Assembly (NCBI GenBank): GCA_021787395.1
Contig: JAJYLZ010000002.1
Location: forward strand, 95,842-159,841
DNA: 64,000 nucleotides
From: Chloroflexota bacterium
Lineage (GTDB): Bacteria > Chloroflexota > Limnocylindria > Limnocylindrales > CSP1-4
Direction of reading: 5' to 3'
Numbering within the stretch: position 1 is the stretch's first letter; each line of letters opens with the position of its first letter. Of this stretch, positions 36,892 through 45,034 are shown piece after piece. The notes under the pieces were generated by a model that saw only the letters and a list, made by a program, of their open reading frames with translations, was not told the DNA's origin and ran no database searches. The position numbers were made by a program, and so were the translations under genes.

Positions 36892-37253
36892 ACGTCCCGG
36901 CCGCGCCTTCCCGCAAGCCCCGGCGCTACGAGGCGGCGTCGTCGGCGCTGGCGCACGCGAGCCGTGCCGCCGGCCAGGCCGCTGGCGTGGCCGAGATGGT
37001 CCGCACAGGCCAGCCGCTCAGCGCCATCGTCCAGCAGCTGCTCGCGGCACAGGGTTCGCTCGACGCCCTGCTCGTCCGCCTCGTCCAGCAGGAGGTCGAC
37101 CGCCAGGTCCTGGCGGAGAACATCCACCCGGACGTGCGTGAGCTGCTGGGCCCAGTCCTCCGCAGAAGCCGAGGTCCCTCGCACCGGACCCGTGCGCCCC
37201 GCAACCCCGCGACACCATCCCATTTCGCCCAGTCCGAGGAAGCCCCAAGATGA
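36888..37253 (+). CDS. CsoR/DUF156-like protein lacking metal-ligand cysteines
   Basis: ALAHASRAAGQAAGVAEMVRTGQPLSAIVQQLLAAQGSLDALLVRLVQQEVDRQV. Confidence 0.65.
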   Translation: MNVPAAPSRKPRRYEAASSALAHASRAAGQAAGVAEMVRTGQPLSAIVQQLLAAQGSLDALLVRLVQQEVDRQVLAENIHPDVRELLGPVLRRSRGPSHRTRAPRNPATPSHFAQSEEAPR

Positions 37254-37735
37254 CCAAGCCCAACCGCCCGACCGCCGACCGCCCCCGCCCGCCCATGAAG
37301 GCACGAAATCGCCAGGCTCCCAAGCACCGCGGCCTCCGCACGGTTGTCTTCGGTGCTGTCGCGCTCGTGATCTCGGTCGCCGCACTTGCCTTGGTGGCGA
37401 CGCGCCTCGCGCCCCCCGCGCCCGCAGCGGCCGGCGTCGTCCAGATCCAGGCAAGCATGGGCGGGTTCCAGCCGGCCGCGATGAGTGTGAAGGCAGGCTC
37501 GGCAGTCTCGGTCGAGCTGACCTCGACGGACTCGTCCTTCCACAGCGACGGCGGCGGCTGGCACGAGATGGCGATCGACGAGCTCGGGATCGACTGGAAG
37601 GTCGGGCCCGAGAGCAGCAAGGAGTTCGAGTTCACCGCTCCGTCGACGCCGGGCACCTACACCTGGTTCTGCGGCATCTGCTGCGGCGGCCGGGCGAACC
37701 CGTCGATGCAGGGCAAGCTCACGGTGACGGCATGA
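37250..37735 (+). CDS. membrane-anchored cupredoxin-like protein with CxxCCGG motif
   Basis: TPGTYTWFCGICCGGRANPSMQGKLTV. Confidence 0.75.
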   Translation: MTKPNRPTADRPRPPMKARNRQAPKHRGLRTVVFGAVALVISVAALALVATRLAPPAPAAAGVVQIQASMGGFQPAAMSVKAGSAVSVELTSTDSSFHSDGGGWHEMAIDELGIDWKVGPESSKEFEFTAPSTPGTYTWFCGICCGGRANPSMQGKLTVTA

Positions 37736-38583
37736 CGCGTGCCGCGGCAATCCCGCGGCGGGGCGCCGCAGTCGCGGGGGTTGGCGTCCTGCTGGCGGTG
37801 GCCGCGGCGGCGGTTGCGCTGGCCCAGCCGGCGACCTCGATGGCCGCCCATGACGGCCTGCCGGGCTTGACCGTGCCGGTCATCCTCGGCGCGGGATTCC
37901 TCGACGGCTTCAACCCCTGCGCCTTCGGCGTCCTGATCCTGTTCGCCACCTTCGCGCTTGGTCTGGCGGCACGCGAGTCTGTCGCGTCGGGCAACGGGCA
38001 GGCGACAGCGGCGGCGTCAAGGCGCGTGCTCGGCCTGGGGTCGCTGTTCGTGGCTGGCGTCCTGGTCACCTACTTCCTCCTCGGTCTGGGCATGCTCTCG
38101 GCCATCGTCACGGCGACCAACTTCGGGTCGAGCCACCTGCCGAGCCGCATCGCCGCCCTGATCGCCATCGGGATGGGCATCTGGATGCTGCGCGACGCCC
38201 TGCTGCCTGACGCCCGGCTGCAGCTCGCCGCGCCGCACGCGCTCCACGGCAGGATGCGCTCGTGGGCGCGGACGAGCTCCCCCCTGGCACTGGTGGGCGG
38301 TGGGATACTCATCGGCCTGTGCACCGTCCCGTGCAGCGGCGCTGTGTACCTCTCGGTGGTGGCGCTCCTGGGGGCCGGGGGCAGCGTCGCGGCAGGCCTC
38401 GGCGGGCTGATCCTCTACAACGTCGCCTACATCACGCCGCTGGTCCTGCTCCTGGCGCTGGCCAGCCGCCCGGGGGTCATCCGGACGATCAACCGCTGGC
38501 ACCTCGAGCACGCCGGCGGGACCAAGCTGATGCTCGCCGGCGTCGTCCTCGTCATGGGGTTCGCGATCCTGCTCACCGTCTGA
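37732..38583 (+). CDS. CcdA/DsbD-type transmembrane thiol transporter-like protein
   Basis: GFLDGFNPCAFGVLILFATF ... IGLCTVPCSGAVYLSVVALL. Confidence 0.8.
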   Translation: MTRAAAIPRRGAAVAGVGVLLAVAAAAVALAQPATSMAAHDGLPGLTVPVILGAGFLDGFNPCAFGVLILFATFALGLAARESVASGNGQATAAASRRVLGLGSLFVAGVLVTYFLLGLGMLSAIVTATNFGSSHLPSRIAALIAIGMGIWMLRDALLPDARLQLAAPHALHGRMRSWARTSSPLALVGGGILIGLCTVPCSGAVYLSVVALLGAGGSVAAGLGGLILYNVAYITPLVLLLALASRPGVIRTINRWHLEHAGGTKLMLAGVVLVMGFAILLTV

Positions 38584-38596
38584 CACGGAGGCCGAC

Positions 38597-39967
38597 ATGG
38601 ACCTGGCGCTCATGGGTCGCGTTCTCGCCATGCGCGGCGGGTTGCGCCGGCGGGACCGTTGGGACCGGGCGGAACTGGACGCGCATCGCGAGCGGCGGCT
38701 GCGCGAGCTCCGTCGGTTCGCCGTCGAGCGGTCGCCGTTCTACCGCCGGCTCCACGCCGGGCTCGAGGACGCGCCGCTCGAGGCGCTGCCCACGGTGACC
38801 AAGGCCGAGCTCGCGGCCAGCTTCGACGAGGTCGTCACCGACCGCGGGGTCCGGCTTGCCGACGTGGAGGCCCATCTGCGCTCCATGGCCGGCGATGCCC
38901 GGTTCCGCGGCCGCTACCGCGTCGTGTCGACGTCGGGCACGACCGGGGTGCGGGGCGTCTTCCTCTCTGACGCTGCCGAGTGGGCGGCGGTGGTCGGCTC
39001 GTACAACCGCGCGCAGGAGTGGGCCGGCGTCGCGGCCTCGCCGACGCACCGGATGCGGCTCGCGGTCGTGAGCACGACGACGGCTTGGCACCAGTCGGCG
39101 CGCGTCGGCGCGAGCGTCGCAAACCCGCTCGTGCGCACGCTCCGGGTCAACGCCACCGACCCGGTCGCGGACAGTGTGGCGCGGCTCAACGCCTTCCAGC
39201 CCCAGTCGCTGATCGGCTACGCCTCGATGCACCGCCTGCTCGCCGAGGAGCAGCTGGCGGGCCGGCTGCGCATCTCGCCGACCGCGGCGCTGTCCGCGTC
39301 CGAGGTGCTCACGGATGACACGCGCCGCATCGTCGCGCAGGCCTGGGGCCGGCAGCCGTTCAACGTGTACGCGGCCACCGAGCCCGCGGGCATTGCGTCC
39401 GAATGCGAGCAGCACGACGGCCTCCACCTGTACGAGGACCTCGTGATCACCGAGGTCGTCGACGAGGCGAACCGCCGGGTCTCCGTCGGCACCTTCGGGG
39501 CCAAGATCCTGGTCACGGTGCTGTTCAGCCGAACCCAACCGCTGATCCGCTACGAGATGAGCGACAGCGTCCGGCTGGCGTCCCGCCGATGCCCGTGCGG
39601 CCGCCCCTATGCGCTGCTCGACGCGATCCAGGGCCGCCAGGAGGACATCCTTCAGCTGCCCGGGCGCAACGGGGGGCTGGTCGCCGTCCACCCGCTCGTC
39701 TTCCACGATGCCCTCGACCGCGTGCCCGCCGGCGAGTGGCAGGTCGTCCAGGAGGGCGACGCCCTGCGGCTGCTGGTGGCGGGACCGGGCGCGGGCTTCG
39801 ACGGCGCCGCTGTGATGGCGGAGATCCGTACGGCCATCGAGGCAGTTGGAGCGGTTGCGCCCAACGTGACGTTGAGCGAGGTCCCCGCGATCCCGCGCAC
39901 GGCCGCCGGCAAGGCGCCGCTCGTCCGCGCGGATCCAGGCGTCACGCGCCCTGCGCCGCAGCGGTGA
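38597..39967 (+). CDS. PaaK-like AMP-forming ligase
   Basis: RYRVVSTSGTTGVRGVFLSD ... RYEMSDSVRLASRRCPCGRPYALLDAIQGRQED. Confidence 0.85.
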   Translation: MDLALMGRVLAMRGGLRRRDRWDRAELDAHRERRLRELRRFAVERSPFYRRLHAGLEDAPLEALPTVTKAELAASFDEVVTDRGVRLADVEAHLRSMAGDARFRGRYRVVSTSGTTGVRGVFLSDAAEWAAVVGSYNRAQEWAGVAASPTHRMRLAVVSTTTAWHQSARVGASVANPLVRTLRVNATDPVADSVARLNAFQPQSLIGYASMHRLLAEEQLAGRLRISPTAALSASEVLTDDTRRIVAQAWGRQPFNVYAATEPAGIASECEQHDGLHLYEDLVITEVVDEANRRVSVGTFGAKILVTVLFSRTQPLIRYEMSDSVRLASRRCPCGRPYALLDAIQGRQEDILQLPGRNGGLVAVHPLVFHDALDRVPAGEWQVVQEGDALRLLVAGPGAGFDGAAVMAEIRTAIEAVGAVAPNVTLSEVPAIPRTAAGKAPLVRADPGVTRPAPQR

Positions 39968-40418
39968 TGAGGAGCACGAGCACCCCGAGCCCAGCCTGAG
40001 CGCGGGCTGTCCAGACGAGACTTGCGCCCGGCGCCGACGGGGAAACCTCTCGCCCCGCCCGGACCAGGAAGCCGTCGAGCGCCGAGCCGACGGCGAGCAT
40101 CCCGACCACCACGAGGTGCTTGACCAGGAGCAGCGCCGCCCAGGCGCCCCGCACTTCACCCAGCCCCTGGTACTGCGACGCCGACGTCTGGAGGGAGATG
40201 CCGGTGGCCAGGAAGGCGCCGACCGACGCGAGCAGGAGCGGCAGCGCGCGTCGCTCGATGGCCGCCAGCAGCTGGCCGACCGGGAGGACGACAGCCCGGC
40301 GATCGCCGGGCGCGCGCGTGACGGCCGGGATCACGACGGCCGCGAGCAGCACGTAGTAGCCGACCAGCACGACCGTCGCTAGCAGGTGCCCCCAGAGCAG
40401 CCACGACGCCAGTGACAT
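39942..40418 (-). CDS. CopD-like copper-resistance-domain membrane protein
   Basis: MSLASWLLWGHLLATVVLVGYYVLLAAVVIPAV...LLLVKHLVVVGMLAVG. Confidence 0.65.
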   Translation of the reverse strand: MSLASWLLWGHLLATVVLVGYYVLLAAVVIPAVTRAPGDRRAVVLPVGQLLAAIERRALPLLLASVGAFLATGISLQTSASQYQGLGEVRGAWAALLLVKHLVVVGMLAVGSALDGFLVRAGREVSPSAPGASLVWTARAQAGLGVLVLLITAAAQGA

Positions 40419-40463
40419 CGGGATCCCTCCACGGTTTGGACGCAGAGCTACCGGGCCTACCGA

Positions 40464-41471
40464 TCAGAAGAGCAGGAGGGGGTTGACGAACCGGCCGCCC
40501 ATCTCGATCCGCACGTCCAGGTGCGGCCCCGTCGAATTGCCGGTCGTGCCGACCTCGGCGATCTCCTGGCCGTCGCCGACGCGCTGGCCGACGGACACGA
40601 GCACCCTGCGGCTGTGGTTGTAGGTCGAGATCATGCCGTTCGGGTGGCGCAGGACGACGACGAAGCCGCCCCCGTTGTCCTTCCAGCCGGCCCAGATGAC
40701 GACGCCGGCCGCGACCGCGCGGATGGGGGTGCCGGCCGGAGCGGCGATGTCGATGCCGGGATGGCGGCTCGAGAAGGTCGTGGTGACCTCGCCCCGGACA
40801 GCGAGCGGCCACTGGTGGCCCGACGCCCTCGGAACCACGACTGGCTTCGGGACCCGCGTGGGCGCGGGCTTGGGGGCTGCCTTGGGCCTGGCGGTTGCGG
40901 CCTTGGCGGTGCGGCCGCCCGGCACGAGGACCTTCGATCCGATCCTCACGCTGGCCGGATCCACCGCGGGGTTCCACCGGACGACGGTGGCGAGGGGCAC
41001 GCCGTGCATGACCGCGATGGTCCACAGGCTGTCGCCCGGGCGTACGACGTGCGTGGGTCCCGGGGGCGGCGCGTCGGCTGGGGCCACGGGCGTTGGCGTG
41101 GCCGTCGGCTGCCCAAGCGCCGGCGCGGCGGACGGAATGGCAGTGGGGTCGGGTGTCGCGCCTGCTGAGCCGACCGCAGGGACGACGGCGACGGCGTCGA
41201 CTGTCGGGACGGTCGGGATGCCCAGAACACCAAGGGCCAACGAGGGAGCCGCCGACGTCGGCGCATCCTGGCCCGACGGCGTTGCCTCCACGTCCATCCG
41301 TGGCGCCGCGACGACCTGTCGGAACGCCTCCGGGGGGAGCGCGCTACTCGATGACGGCGCCCGTCCGGCCACCGCGCTCAGCGACCAGATCGCCCCGACA
41401 GCCCCGAGGAGCGCGGCCGCGGCCAGCTGTCGTCGGCGCGCGCGGGCGCGCACGGGGTGTGCCTGTCGCAT
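40464..41471 (-). CDS. LysM + M23 peptidase
   Basis: HVVRPGDSLWTIAVMHGVPLATVVRWNP; SSRHPGIDIAAPAGTPIRAVAAGVVIWAGW...GNSTGPHLDVRIEMGGRFVNP. Confidence 0.93.
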   Translation of the reverse strand: MRQAHPVRARARRRQLAAAALLGAVGAIWSLSAVAGRAPSSSSALPPEAFRQVVAAPRMDVEATPSGQDAPTSAAPSLALGVLGIPTVPTVDAVAVVPAVGSAGATPDPTAIPSAAPALGQPTATPTPVAPADAPPPGPTHVVRPGDSLWTIAVMHGVPLATVVRWNPAVDPASVRIGSKVLVPGGRTAKAATARPKAAPKPAPTRVPKPVVVPRASGHQWPLAVRGEVTTTFSSRHPGIDIAAPAGTPIRAVAAGVVIWAGWKDNGGGFVVVLRHPNGMISTYNHSRRVLVSVGQRVGDGQEIAEVGTTGNSTGPHLDVRIEMGGRFVNPLLLF

Positions 41472-41557
41472 CTACCACCTCGCTGTGTTCGACGCCCACC
41501 GCCGGACACAGTCAACGGACGCTGCGGCTCGGGCCTGCCGATCCTCGCGCCGACTCC

Positions 41558-41583
41558 TGAGCGCAAGGTGAAACAGGGGTGAG
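41558..41583 (-). promoter_or_regulatory. class A 11-bp direct repeat (site A13) upstream of the M23 gene
   Basis: Minus strand CTCAcccctgtTTCAccttgcgCTCA (TGAG 41558, TGAA 41569, TGAG 41580). Confidence 0.62.
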
Positions 41584-41594
41584 AGTGGCGGTCC

Positions 41595-41632
41595 TTGGCC
41601 TCGCGTTGACCGACTCTTGACCAACGCTTGCC
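41595..41632 (+). promoter_or_regulatory. class B 11-bp direct repeat (site B1)
   Basis: TTGGCctcgcgTTGACcgactcTTGACcaacgcTTGCC. Confidence 0.72.
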
Positions 41633-41718
41633 CGTCCCTCCATGGCTTTCCGGCTCGGGACGCACGATGCTCGGCTTCACTCCCGGCGGTCCACCGACCG
41701 GAGACACGGAGGCTCGGC

Positions 41719-42000
41719 ATGACGGGCTGGCAAATGGGTACCGACGCGTGGGTGTGGATCGGCGCATGGGCGCTGATCATGGCCATTGTCGTCTGGCTCC
41801 TCGTTCGCGAGCCCCGGCACGCCCGACGTGAGGACCCCGCGCGGATCCTGCGCGATCGGTTCGCCCGTGGCGAGATCAGCGAGGAGGAGCTCCGACGGGC
41901 GCTGGCCACGCTGGACGACGACCCGCCCGTCCCCCATGCACCGGCGCGCCACCGCGCCGCGCATCACGCCCACCACGGCCAGGAGGCCCGCCATGACTGA
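41719..42000 (+). CDS. SHOCT-domain membrane protein with His-rich tail
   Basis: DPARILRDRFARGEISEEELRRALATL...HRAAHHAHHGQEARHD. Confidence 0.82.
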   Translation: MTGWQMGTDAWVWIGAWALIMAIVVWLLVREPRHARREDPARILRDRFARGEISEEELRRALATLDDDPPVPHAPARHRAAHHAHHGQEARHD

Positions 42001-42562
42001 CCACGCCCAGCAGCCCGCCTCGCGCCGCGAGCGCCGGGAGCAAGAGCGCGAGACGCTGCACAACACGGTGGTCGCCCGAAGGGATGCCCGCCGCGCCGAG
42101 CGTGCCCGCGCCGCCAGGTTGGACAAGGTCCGCAAGATCGCCTTCGGCGGCATCGTGGTCGCGGTGCTCGCCGTGGGGACGTACCTCGCGTTCGGCGACT
42201 TCCTGCGCCGCCCGGCCGATGCCGCCTCGAGCGGGATCATCGACGTCCAGAGCTCCATGGCCGGGTTCACCCCGTCCGAGATCGACGTGACCGCCGGCCA
42301 GACCGTCACCTTCAAGTGGTGGACCCAGGACGCGGCGCCCCACCTCACGGGCGGCGTGCACACGATGGTCTCGCCCGACCTGGGGCTCAACGAGCAGCTC
42401 CCGGCCGAGAGCACGAAGATGGTCACCTGGACAGTGCCGAACAAGCCGGGCACGTACGACGTGTGGTGCGAGAGCTGCTGCGGCGGCAAGGACGCGCCGC
42501 AGATGCACGGCAAGATCGTCGTCAAGCCCTCGTCGGCCTCGATCGGGGCGCCGGTCGCATGA
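41993..42562 (+). CDS. membrane-anchored cupredoxin-like protein with CxxCCGG motif
   Basis: KPGTYDVWCESCCGGKDAPQMHGKIVV; same motif as the 37250 gene. Confidence 0.75.
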   Translation: MTDHAQQPASRRERREQERETLHNTVVARRDARRAERARAARLDKVRKIAFGGIVVAVLAVGTYLAFGDFLRRPADAASSGIIDVQSSMAGFTPSEIDVTAGQTVTFKWWTQDAAPHLTGGVHTMVSPDLGLNEQLPAESTKMVTWTVPNKPGTYDVWCESCCGGKDAPQMHGKIVVKPSSASIGAPVA

Positions 42563-43413
42563 CAGCCCCCGTCGCGGGTCCCCTGCCCACCCACCGCCTC
42601 GTGGCGGGCTGGCCCCTGCCGGCGGTCGTCCTCGCCGCCATGCTCACCATCGTGGGCGTGACCGCGTCCGCCTACGTGCTCGCGGTCCCCTTCGAGGCCG
42701 GCGCGTTCGGCGGCCTGACGATCCCGGCGGTCCTCGCCGCCGGGTTCCTCGACGGCTTCAACCCGTGCGCCTTCGCGCTGCTGGTCCTGTTCGCGACCTT
42801 CACGCTCACGCTCGTCAACGCGGTGACCGCGAGCGGCTCGCCGACGGCCGAGGCCCGGCGCCGCCTGCTCGGCGCGGGCTCGCTGTACGTGGGCGCGGTG
42901 TTCGTGACGTACTTCGTCATCGGCCTCGGCCTGCTGACCTTCCTGGGCTGGATGGGCCGAGACCACCTCGTCGCCCGGGTCGCCTCGGTCATCGCCCTCG
43001 GCATGGCCCTCTGGATGCTCAAGGACGTGTTCCTGCCGGGCGTGGGCCCTTCGATGATGGCGCCGTCGGGCACGCACGGGAAGATGCGCAAGGCGATGGA
43101 GCGGGGCGGGCTCGCCGGGATGCTCATCGCGGGCGTCCTGGTCGGGATCTGCACGGTCCCCTGCTCCGGTGCGATGTACCTCCAGATCACCGCGGTCCTC
43201 CACGCCTCGGGCGGCGGCGCCACCGGCTACGCCCTGCTCGCGCTGTACAACATCGCGTTCATCGTGCCGCTCGTCGCCATGCTCCTGGCGGTGAGCAACC
43301 GGCGGGTCCTCGGCCAGATCGGCCGCTGGAACCGCGCGAACTCGCCGTGGGTCAAGGCCGGCATCGCGCTCGCGATCATCGCGATGAGCTTCGGCCTCAT
43401 GGTGTCGATGTGA
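42559..43413 (+). CDS. CcdA/DsbD-type transmembrane protein
   Basis: GFLDGFNPCAFALLVLFATF ... GICTVPCSGAMYLQITAVL; paralog of 37732. Confidence 0.8.
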   Translation: MTAPVAGPLPTHRLVAGWPLPAVVLAAMLTIVGVTASAYVLAVPFEAGAFGGLTIPAVLAAGFLDGFNPCAFALLVLFATFTLTLVNAVTASGSPTAEARRRLLGAGSLYVGAVFVTYFVIGLGLLTFLGWMGRDHLVARVASVIALGMALWMLKDVFLPGVGPSMMAPSGTHGKMRKAMERGGLAGMLIAGVLVGICTVPCSGAMYLQITAVLHASGGGATGYALLALYNIAFIVPLVAMLLAVSNRRVLGQIGRWNRANSPWVKAGIALAIIAMSFGLMVSM

Positions 43414-43706
43414 CCGGGCAGCCCGGCGGGCTCGAGGTCGTCCGCTTCCCGGTCCGCGGCATGACGTGCGGCTCGTGCGTCAACCGGATCATCCGCACGG
43501 TCGGCAGGGTGCCCGGGGTCGCGAAGGTGTCCGTGGACCTGCGGCACGAGACCGCGACCGTCCGCCGCGAGCCCGCGCTGGTGTCGAACGCGGCGCTCGC
43601 GGCGGCGGTCGCCGCAGCCGGCTACGAGGCGGACCTGTCCGCGGCCGAGGTGCTCCCGCCCGGCGCGGACCGCGGCCTCCTCGAGCGGCTCCTCGGCCGC
43701 TCCTGA
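43410..43706 (+). CDS. HMA-domain protein
   Basis: FPVRGMTCGSCVNRIIRTVGRVPGVAKVSVDLRHETATVRRE. Confidence 0.88.
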   Translation: MTGQPGGLEVVRFPVRGMTCGSCVNRIIRTVGRVPGVAKVSVDLRHETATVRREPALVSNAALAAAVAAAGYEADLSAAEVLPPGADRGLLERLLGRS

Positions 43707-44509
43707 TGCTGCTCCTCCCGATCGGGCTCGACCCCGTCGCCTTCTCACTCGGCGGGGTCGAGATCCGCTGGTACGGCCTGTTCGCCGCCCTCGCCATCGC
43801 GGTCGCGGTGGGGATCGCGCTCGCCGGGACCCGCCGGGTCCACCTCGCCCCGGGCCTCGTCGAGGACGCCGCGATCTGGGTCGGCGCCTCGGCGCTCGCG
43901 GGCGGGCGCTTGCTCTACGTGCTCCAGAACGGCCTGCCCGACATCGCGGCCCACCCCCTCCACGTGTTCGCGATCTGGCAGGGCGGCCTCTCCTTCTACG
44001 GCGGGCTCGTGACGGGCCTGCTCGGCCTTGCGGTGTGGGCGCGCCGTCGGGGCGTCGGGCTCGGCCTGGCCGCCGACATCGCCGCGCCGGCGGTCGCGGC
44101 CGGGCAGGCCGTCGGCCACCTCGGCTGCCTCATCGGCGGCGACTCCTACGGGCTGCCCACGAGCGGCCCGTTCGCCGTCGTATACGAGAGCCCGAACGCG
44201 ATGGCGCCGCAGGGCGTCCCGCTCCAGCCGACGCAGCTCTACGAGGCCATCGGACTCGGCCTCCTGGCGCTGGCGCTCTGGGGATCGCGCGGCCGGTTCG
44301 AGCGCCTGGGCCCGGGCGCCACGGCAGCCGTCTACCTGCTGGGCAACGCGGCAATCCGGTTCGGGCTGTTCTTCCTTCGCGACGACATCGTCTTCCTGGC
44401 GGGTCTGAAGGTCGCGCAAGTCATCGCGATCGGCATTGCCGCGTTCGCCCTCGGGTGGCTGGCCGCCCTGGCGTTGCGCCGCCGGAGCCCGGTGCTGTCG
44501 ACGCCCTGA
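43706..44509 (+). CDS. lgt: prolipoprotein diacylglyceryl transferase family
   Basis: GVEIRWYGLFAALAIAVAVGIA...GGLSFYGGLVTGLLG...AVGHLGCLIGGDSYGLPT...PTQLYEAIG. Confidence 0.88.
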   Translation: MLLLPIGLDPVAFSLGGVEIRWYGLFAALAIAVAVGIALAGTRRVHLAPGLVEDAAIWVGASALAGGRLLYVLQNGLPDIAAHPLHVFAIWQGGLSFYGGLVTGLLGLAVWARRRGVGLGLAADIAAPAVAAGQAVGHLGCLIGGDSYGLPTSGPFAVVYESPNAMAPQGVPLQPTQLYEAIGLGLLALALWGSRGRFERLGPGATAAVYLLGNAAIRFGLFFLRDDIVFLAGLKVAQVIAIGIAAFALGWLAALALRRRSPVLSTP

Positions 44510-44545
44510 ACGCGGCCCCCAACCGCCGCGCCTGCGGCCGGAGTG

Positions 44546-45013
44546 CTACCCCATGCCCGCGGTTGCATCCCGCCGGAGCAGCACGTAGGCGACCATGGCG
44601 ACCAGCATCGCGGGGTGGTACGCGGACTCCGATCCGAGCGGCGTCATGAGCCCTGCCGTGCCTGCGGCGACCAGCACGATGGCGGGCACCGCCATGACGG
44701 CAGACATCTCGATGACCCCTCGCCGATGGTGTCCCCGGAAGGCCATCCAGAGCGCCATCGGGACGGTCATCTCGGCCGCCATCACCAGGGTTGCCGCAGC
44801 GGGCATCGTCGTGCCGAGGTCCGGGTAGCCAAGCGCTCGCGCGATAGCGGCGACTGGCGCCGACAGCACCATCATGCCGGCCATCATGACGACCACCATC
44901 TCCGCGAGATGGCGGGCTCGGTCCGAGCCGGGATGGGCAACCGCGGGAACCTCAGCGACAGCCTCAGGCAAAGCGCCGATCTCTCCCGCGATGTTGCTGC
45001 TGCCCGCCGCCAC
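44546..45013 (-). CDS. Met-rich membrane protein of unknown function
   Basis: HLAEMVVVMMAGMMVLSAPVAAIARALGY; follows the NicT gene. Confidence 0.55.
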   Translation of the reverse strand: MAAGSSNIAGEIGALPEAVAEVPAVAHPGSDRARHLAEMVVVMMAGMMVLSAPVAAIARALGYPDLGTTMPAAATLVMAAEMTVPMALWMAFRGHHRRGVIEMSAVMAVPAIVLVAAGTAGLMTPLGSESAYHPAMLVAMVAYVLLRRDATAGMG

Positions 45014-45034
45014 TCGTCGCCCCTTCCCGAGCCG

